9,183 bases of DNA from UBA8904 sp035448625 (GTDB taxonomy: Bacteria > Desulfobacterota > Syntrophia > Syntrophales > Smithellaceae): the NCBI GenBank assembly GCA_035448625.1, contig DAOTJI010000090.1:1-9183 (forward strand), read 5' to 3'. Positions 1 to 4,566 of this stretch are shown piece after piece. A program made the position numbers and the translations under genes. Within the stretch, counting starts at the first letter, position 1. Each line of letters begins with the position of its first letter. Under the pieces are notes generated by a model. The model was not told the origin of the DNA and did no database searches. It saw only the letters and a program-made list of their open reading frames with translations.

Positions 1-2
1 GA

Positions 3-74
3 AACGCGATGGGCAAGCCCATCAAGACCGAACTGAAGGCGTTCTTCCAGCTTTCATCGGAGGAGGGGAGATAA
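3..74 (+). CDS. C-terminal end of an AMP-forming acyl-CoA synthetase (partial)
   Basis: An open frame enters from the left edge and stops at TAA 72-74. Its tail reads NAMGKPIKTELKAFFQ and a few more residues. This matches the A10 motif at the C-terminus of AMP-forming acyl-CoA/acetyl-CoA synthetases, typically P-K/R-N-x-x-G-K-x-x-K/R-x-x-L, where the Gly-Lys lysine is the adenylation-step catalytic residue. Only about 23 codons are visible, so substrate and subfamily cannot be told. It is the only plus-strand gene seen and it converges on the HD-domain gene ending at 151. The call rests on one short motif; the alternative is a chance open frame. Confidence 0.55.
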   Translation, partial: NAMGKPIKTELKAFFQLSSEEGR

Positions 75-107
75 AAAAACCGTTGATCGTGTCTCTCCAA
101 TGCAACG
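73..107 (-). terminator. possible weak intrinsic terminator after the HD-domain gene
   Basis: Read on the minus strand, CGTTG (107-103) can pair with CAACG (85-81) across a 17-base loop. One G follows, then a run of seven T (79-73). It lies 44 bases past the HD-gene stop, where a terminator would be expected between convergent genes. The stem is only five base pairs and the loop is large, so support is weak. Confidence 0.25.
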
Positions 108-150
108 CCATCCATTCATCAGTAGCGTTCATGTGCAAAGCAGTCGGACA

Positions 151-960
151 CTATTTCATGTCAGGGAGCGAAATTTCCGTCTCCTCGGAATCCGTCATCT
201 TCCTGATGCCGGCAAAAAGATCCAGGATGAACGGGGTGTCCGGCAGTTCTTTTTGCAGTCGGCCGATCAGGTTGCGGGAAACCGCGATCTGCCGGGATGA
301 AAAGAAATTGAAATCGTAAAACCAGAAAGCGAGCATCAGCAAAAAGTCCGCAACCGTTTCCAGACGGCTTGTAGAGATGGACCTGTGTTTTTGAAATTCC
401 TCCACGACGGAGGGCGTCAGTTCCCGGTCTGTCCGGATATGGGGCAGCATGCCGGGGAGATCACGAAATCCGTCGCGGGCGACGGATTGCAAAACCAGAT
501 CCATGATATCCAGTTTGTCCGCGTCCCGAATGATATTCAGCAGCTGCCGGGCTTTTTCGGGAAGGTCCGCGGGCAGGTCGTCCGTTTTCCGGTTGTGATA
601 TTCGACGGCGCAGGAAACACGCTCCCACTCATCTTCGTTCATCCGGGACGGCACGCCTTCGGCTTTCAGCGTCATCCGTCCAGCCAGGCCGTGGTCCAGC
701 GTATCCGCGTCCCGGAAAGAGCCGAAGCGGCTGTATTGCGGAAACCGTCCGATATCGTGAACCAGTCCGCAGATTTCCGCGAGCTGAATTTCCGGCTCGT
801 CGAGTTTTAAGCCGAGGGCGATCAGGCGGGCGTTCTCCGCGACTCGCCGGCTGTGGCGATACTTGAGCTCCAGCGCGGGGGTCAGCAACCCTTCCGCGTC
901 GCGGTATTGCGCAGTATATCGCTCGAACCATTCGATCAAATGCCGGGCGTTGGGAGTCAT
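151..960 (-). CDS. HD-domain metal-dependent phosphohydrolase
   Basis: A 269-residue protein with an N-terminal HD domain, the fold of metal-dependent phosphohydrolases acting on nucleotides, cyclic nucleotides or phosphate esters. The metal-ligand pattern is intact: His36 (KYRHS), His68-Asp69 (GLVHDIGRF), Asp89-His90, His122 (EYHN) and the RDADKLD segment at 145-151. The C-terminal third is helical with no motif I recognise. No signal peptide or membrane span is seen. I chose ATG 960 because AGGAG lies a few bases upstream; the longer frame opens with a TTG at 1008 that lacks a Shine-Dalgarno and would overlap the upstream gene. It follows the scaffold gene by 31 bases, probably in the same transcript. 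The substrate is unknown. It could be a nucleotidase or a signalling phosphohydrolase; there is no GYP motif of the HD-GYP cyclic-di-GMP enzymes. Confidence 0.85.
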   Translation of the reverse strand: MTPNARHLIEWFERYTAQYRDAEGLLTPALELKYRHSRRVAENARLIALGLKLDEPEIQLAEICGLVHDIGRFPQYSRFGSFRDADTLDHGLAGRMTLKAEGVPSRMNEDEWERVSCAVEYHNRKTDDLPADLPEKARQLLNIIRDADKLDIMDLVLQSVARDGFRDLPGMLPHIRTDRELTPSVVEEFQKHRSISTSRLETVADFLLMLAFWFYDFNFFSSRQIAVSRNLIGRLQKELPDTPFILDLFAGIRKMTDSEETEISLPDMK

Positions 961-991
961 ATCTCTCCTGTGTTCCGAAAGGAGGAAAAGA

Positions 992-1435
992 TCATTTTTC
1001 CTTTCCAACGGCGTAGTCCCGCAGGGCTTTGTGAAACGTATTGGCGGCCAGCAGGGCGCAATGTTCCGAATCTTCGGGCATGCCGCCCAGGTGTTCCAGG
1101 ATGGAACTCTGATTGATTTTCAGACACTCCCGAACCGTTTTCCCTTTGGCCATGACCGCGGCGGCCGTGCCCGCCGCATGGGACGTCATGCAGCCGTCCG
1201 TTGTATAGGAAATGTCATCAATTTTATCGTTTCGAATCCTGAGAAACATTTCCATTGTGTCGCCGCAGGGGCCCTTGATTTTGGCGTAGCCGTAGGGCTT
1301 GTCGAGGCTGCCGTAATTTCTGGGGTTGTTCCCGTAATCCACAACCTTTTCGGAAAGACCGCCCGTGATTTTTTCCATGAGCAGGTTGATCATTTCCTGT
1401 TTGATATGCTCATCGCTCTTTTGTTCCTCTGCCAT
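992..1435 (-). CDS. NifU/IscU-like iron-sulfur cluster scaffold, copy 1
   Basis: A 147-residue NifU N-terminal/IscU-family scaffold, on which Fe-S clusters are assembled before transfer to apoproteins in the cytosol. The three cluster-ligand cysteines and the partner aspartate are in place: Cys57 with Asp59 (GPCGD), Cys82 (TDGCMTSHAAG) and Cys126 (EHCALLA). Compared with classical IscU it has an extra helical N-terminus of about 25 residues (MINLLMEKITGG) before the SEKVVDYG core. The start is supported by AAGGAG seven bases upstream of ATG 1435. It is 84% identical (118 of 140 aligned residues, counted by eye) to the gene at 3841-4269. No cysteine desulfurase (IscS/NifS/SufS) or HscAB chaperone is nearby, so its sulfur source must be elsewhere. 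It lies 69 bases downstream of the PNPOx-like gene. Confidence 0.9.
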   Translation of the reverse strand: MAEEQKSDEHIKQEMINLLMEKITGGLSEKVVDYGNNPRNYGSLDKPYGYAKIKGPCGDTMEMFLRIRNDKIDDISYTTDGCMTSHAAGTAAAVMAKGKTVRECLKINQSSILEHLGGMPEDSEHCALLAANTFHKALRDYAVGKEK

Positions 1436-1504
1436 TTTACAACTCCTTCATCATCTTTTTCTCTATCCGGAAACGGGGCTTGAAATTTTCTCCGGCGTCG
1501 GCGC

Positions 1505-1903
1505 TTACAGTATCTTTTTCCCTGCGTCAGGGCCGCTTTTGAGAAGATAGACGTCGGTTATCTTTCCCACGACAGCGGACTTGGGACGGAGCGTCTCTTT
1601 GATGCCGCGGACCCATTCGACATCCTGCCGGAAAATTTCGTCGTCCGTATGGATAGTAATATCCGCCTTGATCTGAAAGCCGCCTTTCTCTCCCCACCAG
1701 ACCAGCGCGATTTTAGGGTTCTCTCGCAGATTGGCGAGTGTCTTTTTGAAGAACTGGTCGGAGATAAGGAGCGTTTCATCATCCAGGAACTTGAAGGCGC
1801 CGATGGGGACGACATTGGGCGCTCCATCCTGTGACGATGTTGCGAGAAAAGCGATTTTTGTTCCTTTCAGGCTTTCCTTGATTTCCTCTGTTACTTTTAC
1901 CAT
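1505..1903 (-). CDS. Pyridoxamine 5'-phosphate oxidase-like flavin-binding protein
   Basis: A 132-residue protein of the PNPOx-like split-barrel family, which usually binds FMN (some members bind F420 or heme). The N-terminal pattern is typical of the small single-domain members: KGTKIAFLATSSQDGAPNVVPIGAF, in which the strand-turn SQDGxPNVVPI forms part of the flavin site, followed by the strand LLISDQFFKKTLANLRENPKIALV. It lacks the C-terminal part of true PdxH, so vitamin B6 synthesis is unlikely; the substrate is unknown. I chose ATG 1903 because GGAGG lies eight bases upstream; the ATG at 1921 has no ribosome binding site. A candidate promoter lies at 1961-1988, which would make this the first gene of a second transcript (PNPOx-like, scaffold copy 1, HD hydrolase). 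A general reductase or flavin-shuttle role is inference. Confidence 0.8.
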   Translation of the reverse strand: MVKVTEEIKESLKGTKIAFLATSSQDGAPNVVPIGAFKFLDDETLLISDQFFKKTLANLRENPKIALVWWGEKGGFQIKADITIHTDDEIFRQDVEWVRGIKETLRPKSAVVGKITDVYLLKSGPDAGKKIL

Positions 1904-1960
1904 GGCAATATCCTCCAGCATTGTTTTACGGTGCTTCGTCGATTAACGGAAACGCTTGTT

Positions 1961-1988
1961 TTCATAGCACTGATTTGAACAAAAGCAA
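1961..1988 (-). promoter_or_regulatory. candidate sigma-70-type promoter for the PNPOx-like gene
   Basis: On the minus strand a TTGCTT box (1988-1983) is separated by 16 bases from TATGAA (1966-1961). Each matches four of six consensus positions. The implied leader to ATG 1903 would be about 50 bases. It lies just after the gene-poor stretch, where a new transcript would be expected to start. It was found by eye only. Confidence 0.4.
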
Positions 1989-2102
1989 GTCATGATTTGC
2001 CGCAATGATGTTGGAGTGACCATCGAAGATGGATATCCGGTAAATCGATTCAGGCACATGGAAAAAGCAGTCCGTTTGCATTTGCAGAGGCAACTTGGTA
2101 CA

Positions 2103-2163
2103 ATGCTAAAAAAATTCGGTATGTTTTTTCAAATCCCGGGGCGGACGATGCAAAAAAAATTCG
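2103..2163. repeat. two direct copies of a 16-base AT-rich element
   Basis: ATGCTAAAAAAATTCG at 2103-2118 and ATGCAAAAAAAATTCG at 2148-2163 agree at 15 of 16 positions and start 45 bases apart. Read on the minus strand, both give runs of seven to eight T. They could be binding sites, a bent A-tract or a duplicated transcript-end signal, but I see no strong stem before either T run. Confidence 0.5.
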
Positions 2164-2271
2164 AAAAACAACCATTTGGCGGCGAAAAGCCTACTGAAGT
2201 CTGCCTGGATGATTCCTTCTCGGATTTCCCCGACAAGCCGCTGGGCGGCGGCTGAAGTGCCTCGATCAGCG

Positions 2272-2297
2272 GGGAAACGGTCCGTTTCCCGGGAAAC
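2272..2297. repeat. nested palindromes built on GGGAAAC, partly like parS/Noc sites
   Basis: GGGAAACGG (2272-2280) and its reverse complement (2282-2290) form an inverted repeat around one base. The second half continues into the perfect 14-base palindrome GTTTCCCGGGAAAC (2284-2297). GGGAAACGG recurs in direct orientation at 2416-2424. The palindrome shares both GTTTC/GAAAC arms with the ParB site core GTTTCACGTGAAAC and the CCCGGG centre with the Noc site ATTTCCCGGGAAAT. The sequence facts are sure; the function is not. Confidence 0.5.
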
Positions 2298-2475
2298 ATC
2301 TTCGAAAAAGTTAAAATCGCCATCCAAAAGCTTACCGGCCGTTGAACCGGCAGTACCCGATAAATGTCAAAGACGTCATCGCGGACTTGCTCCAGTCGTT
2401 TAGGTCGGCCGGAGCGGGAAACGGCATTTAGTGCCTCTTTTGATCCGCTCCGTTGTCCGGTTCCGAAATGTCTTT

Positions 2476-3021
2476 TTACTTGATCATGCGGTCGATTTCC
2501 CCGATCAGCGTTTGAGTCTGATTCGGGAGCAGCGCGAAACCCATGTCTTTTCTGTAAAGGATGTTCATTTGTTTATCAACCACCAGATAAACCCTGCGCG
2601 ACAGTGGCAGTAGCGCGTGGTCCGCATCGAACATTCTGGCGATTTTGCCTTTTTCATCGACAAGCAGGGTCATATTGTGCAGCCCGTGTTTGGCGATGAA
2701 TTTCCGGTGCGATTCGGCTGAATCCCGGGACAAGCCGAGGATTTTGATTTTTCGCGATTCGTATTGGTTTATGTTTTGTTGAAACTCAACAAATTGGCGA
2801 ATTCACTCTTTTGTATCGTCTTTGGGGTAAAAGGCGAGCACGACGGCGCGATGATCCTGGAGCGCGTCGCTCAGTTTCCAGAGTTTGCCGTCCTGATCAG
2901 GCAGCGTAAAATCGGCAGCGGTTTGATCGGACATGGAAGACGCGTCTTTCACGTCCGCCGATGCGCAGGACCACAAAGTGAAAATCATGAGTAAAACGAA
3001 AATAATCTTTCTGAATCGCAT
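2476..3021 (-). CDS. Bcp-type peroxiredoxin lipoprotein with selenocysteine at the peroxidatic site
   Basis: A 181-residue protein if the TGA at 2805-2803 is read as selenocysteine (Sec73). It is a thioredoxin-fold peroxidase of the Bcp/PrxQ group, reducing H2O2 or organic hydroperoxides. The active site reads FYPKDDTKE-Sec, aligning with FYPKDDTPGC of Bcp, and the homology continues past the TGA (ILGLSRDSAESHRKF, then LLVDEKGKIARMF). Pro66, Thr70 and a downstream Arg (RRVYLVV) complete the expected site. No cysteine follows Sec73, so it is a one-Sec type without a resolving residue. Residues 1-19 look like a lipoprotein signal: basic MRFRK, a hydrophobic run, then LWSC with Cys19 as lipid anchor (Trp at -2 is unusual); Ala follows, so envelope/outer-membrane placement is likely. 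ATG 3021 has GGAGG five bases upstream; an upstream ATG at 3051 does not. It follows the other peroxiredoxin by 79 bases. The alternative is a pseudogene with a nonsense mutation, which the SECIS-like hairpin and intact reading frame argue against. Confidence 0.85.
2775..2793 (-). promoter_or_regulatory. bacterial SECIS-like hairpin in the Bcp-type selenoprotein gene
   Basis: Counting the TGA as bases 1-3 on the minus strand, TTTGTTGA (bases 13-20) pairs perfectly with TCAACAAA (24-31) across a GTT loop. The stem is eight base pairs and the loop G-U is at 21-22. Bacterial SelB recognises a short hairpin just downstream of UGA with a GU in the apical loop; in E. coli fdhF this GU is at about 23-24. 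It lies in the coding sequence, as is normal for bacteria. Confidence 0.75.
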
Positions 3022-3049
3022 AAGATCCTCCCGGCAATGTGTTGGATGC

Positions 3050-3085
3050 AACCGGCGGGCGGCGCGATCGAACCACCCGCCGGTT
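3050..3085 (-). other. strong intercistronic stem-loop between the two peroxiredoxin genes
   Basis: AACCGGCGGG (3085-3076 on minus) pairs perfectly with CCCGCCGGTT (3059-3050). Three more pairs inside, one a G-T wobble, extend it to 13 with a ten-base loop. No T run follows in the transcription direction, so it is not a textbook intrinsic terminator. It could stabilise or process the mRNA, or partly block read-through, so that the two selenoprotein genes are expressed at different levels. Confidence 0.6.
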
Positions 3086-3100
3086 ATTTGTTAGGGTAGG

Positions 3101-3826
3101 TTAATCATCAAACGCCATTTTTGTTTTCCAGACTTCCCAGACCTTTCCCACCAGATCGGGACCGGGCTTGAGGGTGGGTTTGCCGGGCTTCCATCCGGAA
3201 GGCGTGGCCTCGGCGCCCTTGGTTTTGCGGACATGCTGGAAGGCCTGAATCTGCCGGATACTTTCCATCACGTTTCTTCCCACCGGCGGGGTGAGCACTT
3301 CAACCCCCTGAATGATTCCGTCGGGATCAATGATAAACCGGCCGCGGGCTTCCACACCCGCATCTTCCAGATAGACGCCGAAGAGGCTGCCCACTTTGCC
3401 TCCGCCATCGGAGAGCATGGGGAAGGGGATACCGCCTTTCACCATTTTGGACAGTTCATGGTCATCCCACATCTTGTGGACAAAGACGCTGTCCACGCTC
3501 ATGGAAAGAACTTCGACGCCCAGTTTTTTGAATTCGGGATATTTCTCGGCGACCGCCGAGATTTCAGTGGCTCAAACAAACGTAAAATCTCCGGGATAAA
3601 AGCACAACACCACCCACTTGCCAAGATACTCGGAAAGCTGAACATTCATGAATTTGCCCTTTAAATACGCGGGTGCCGTGAAGTCCGGCGCTTTCTTGCC
3701 GACGGTAACCATGCTTTTCACCTCCTTGACGGTTGGCTGTTGAGATGTTTCTTTTTTCGCTTCGGGTTTTTCTCCGACCGGTCCGCCCGTGGGACGGGCG
3801 CATCCGGCCTTGATTTCCTCAGCCAT
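3101..3826 (-). CDS. AhpC/PrxU-type peroxiredoxin with selenocysteine at the peroxidatic site
   Basis: A 241-residue thioredoxin-fold peroxidase if the TGA at 3574-3572 is decoded as selenocysteine (Sec85). The active site reads FYPGDFTFV-Sec-ATE, matching the FYPxDFTFVCPTE signature of AhpC/Prx1 proteins; Pro, Thr and the catalytic Arg161 (ARGRFIIDPDG) are present. Homology runs unbroken through the TGA into EKYPEFKKLGVEVLSMSVDS. The C-terminal segment that normally carries the resolving cysteine (GEVCPAGW) reads GAEATPSGW, with Thr208 in its place. The N-terminal 38 residues (GCARPTGGPVGE, then a Lys/Glu-rich linker) are an unusual extension with one cysteine, Cys9. ATG 3826 has AGGAGG nine bases upstream, but the internal ATG 3712 has an even better site (see 3710-3727) and would place Sec at residue 47, the usual position. 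No signal peptide is seen: cytosolic. It starts 14 bases after the scaffold gene, in the same operon. A pseudogene is unlikely given the SECIS hairpin and the frame. Confidence 0.9.
3544..3561 (-). promoter_or_regulatory. bacterial SECIS-like hairpin in the PrxU-type gene
   Basis: With TGA as bases 1-3 on the minus strand, TCTCGGC (14-20) pairs perfectly with GCCGAGA (25-31) around the loop GGTC (21-24). The loop core GGUC is the same as that of the E. coli fdhF SECIS and is one base nearer the UGA. This is the SelB-binding type of element and strongly supports UGA recoding here. Confidence 0.85.
3710..3727 (-). promoter_or_regulatory. internal ribosome binding site and second start in the PrxU-type gene
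   Basis: On the minus strand AAGGAGGTG (3727-3719) lies six bases before an in-frame ATG at 3712. It is a near-perfect Shine-Dalgarno and is translated as Lys-Glu-Val within the long form. The short protein would begin MVTVGKKAPDF, the usual N-terminus of this family. Both long and short forms may be made. Confidence 0.6.
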
Positions 3827-3840
3827 ACATTTGTTCCTCC

Positions 3841-4269
3841 TTATCTTTTCTTTCCTATCGCATAGTTTCGCAGGGCTTTGTGAAATGTGTTGGCGGCCAA
3901 AAGCGCGCAGTGTCGCGAATCTTCAGGCATCCCACCCAGATGTTCTAAAATGGCGCTCTGGTTGATTTTAATGCACTCTCGAACCGGCCTGCCCTTGGCC
4001 ATGACGGTGGCGGCCGTTCCTGCGGCATGGGAGGTTATGCAGCCGTCCGTCGTGTAAGTAACATCATCGATTTTATCATTTTTCACTTTCAGGAACATTT
4101 CCATCGTGTCCCCGCAGGGGCCTTTGATTTTGGCGTACCCGTCGGGTTTGTCCAGGCATCCATAATTTCTCGGATGGGTTCCGTAATCGACAACCTTTTC
4201 GGAAAGACCACCCGTGATCTTTTCCATGAGCAGATCGATCATTTCTTTTTTGATTTGTTCATCATCCAT
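3841..4269 (-). CDS. NifU/IscU-like iron-sulfur cluster scaffold, copy 2
   Basis: A 142-residue Fe-S assembly scaffold of the IscU/NifU N-terminal family. The cluster site is complete: Cys52 and Asp54 (GPCGD), Cys77 (TDGCITSHAAG) and Cys121 (RHCALLA). There is an additional Cys38 in NYGCLDK that copy 1 lacks (Ser there). It shares with copy 1 the helical N-terminal extension MIDLLMEKITGG, so the two form a distinct subgroup and arose by duplication. The ribosome binding site is AGAGGAG, seven bases before ATG 4269. It sits 42 bases after the DUF1858-like gene and 14 before the selenoperoxiredoxin, consistent with Fe-S repair during oxidative or sulfide stress (inference). No cysteine desulfurase is encoded in the window. 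Confidence 0.9.
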   Translation of the reverse strand: MDDEQIKKEMIDLLMEKITGGLSEKVVDYGTHPRNYGCLDKPDGYAKIKGPCGDTMEMFLKVKNDKIDDVTYTTDGCITSHAAGTAATVMAKGRPVRECIKINQSAILEHLGGMPEDSRHCALLAANTFHKALRNYAIGKKR

Positions 4270-4311
4270 TAAACAACTCCTCTTACAAATAACTACAGGC
4301 GTTCATAAACA

Positions 4312-4566
4312 TTATCGATCCTTCTTCCCTGCGGGCTTTTTACCCAGGGCCGCTTCTTCAACATCGTGCAACAAAACCTTCAAATCCAGAGAAAATCTGG
4401 ACGCAATGTCTTCGAGCGTGTCAAAAAGGCAGGTGCAGCACAGACATACACCCGCCTTTTCATCATAACGGTGGAACACCGCCTCTGTCGTCGGCCAGCG
4501 AGACACAATATCGAGTATAATTGTGCCGGGGGCGATGATGATTTCAGCTTCGGAATTCTTTGTCAT
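4312..4566 (-). CDS. DUF1858-like small redox protein with a CxCCxC motif
   Basis: An 84-residue protein resembling the DUF1858 family (hybrid-cluster-protein-associated redox disulfide domain). The family pattern is visible: a hydrophobic strand and helix (TIILDIVSRWPTTEAVFHRYD), a glycine-cysteine turn, then FDTLEDIASRFSLDLKVLLHDVEEA. Where family members usually have a CxxC pair this one has Cys41, Cys43, Cys44 and Cys46 (CLCCTC), which could hold a disulfide, a persulfide or a metal. A basic tail (GKKPAGKKDR) follows. ATG 4566 directly abuts the TAG stop of the reductase gene (TAGATG) and only a weak purine stretch precedes it, so translation is probably coupled to the reductase. That arrangement suggests the two proteins act together, perhaps as reductase and thiol carrier; this is inference. 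Confidence 0.75.
   Translation of the reverse strand: MTKNSEAEIIIAPGTIILDIVSRWPTTEAVFHRYDEKAGVCLCCTCLFDTLEDIASRFSLDLKVLLHDVEEAALGKKPAGKKDR

Larger units (their letters stand above)
1989..2475. other. gene-poor stretch of about 490 bases
   Basis: I see no convincing gene here. The open frames on both strands (up to 87 codons on plus, 73 on minus) match no family I know, lack good ribosome binding sites and overlap each other. A plus-strand run of 38 codons ending at 2429 reads somewhat protein-like (QYPINVKDVIADLLQSF) but has an in-frame stop at 2312-2314 just before it and no usable start. It could be a decayed gene fragment. The stretch does hold an AT-rich direct repeat (2103-2163), a GC-rich short inverted repeat near 2237-2249 and a set of GGGAAAC-type palindromes (2272-2297, with another copy at 2416-2424). 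It separates the two minus-strand transcripts. Confidence 0.6.

Noticed and set aside
2106..2327. A 73-codon minus-strand frame containing VSRET in the gene-poor stretch
   Set aside because: No ribosome binding site, no recognised domain, and other frames overlap it. The VSRET string is simply the translation of the GTTTCCCGGGAAAC palindrome.
2315..2429. Plus-strand 38-codon run resembling a protein C-terminus (QYPINVKDVIADLLQSF)
   Set aside because: An in-frame stop lies directly before it and there is no start codon with a ribosome binding site. At most a decayed fragment; no family could be named.
2476..3021. Reading the TGA of the Bcp-type gene as a nonsense mutation (pseudogene)
   Set aside because: The frame is otherwise intact, the TGA sits exactly at the catalytic position, and a GU-loop hairpin follows at the same distance as in the neighbouring selenoprotein gene.
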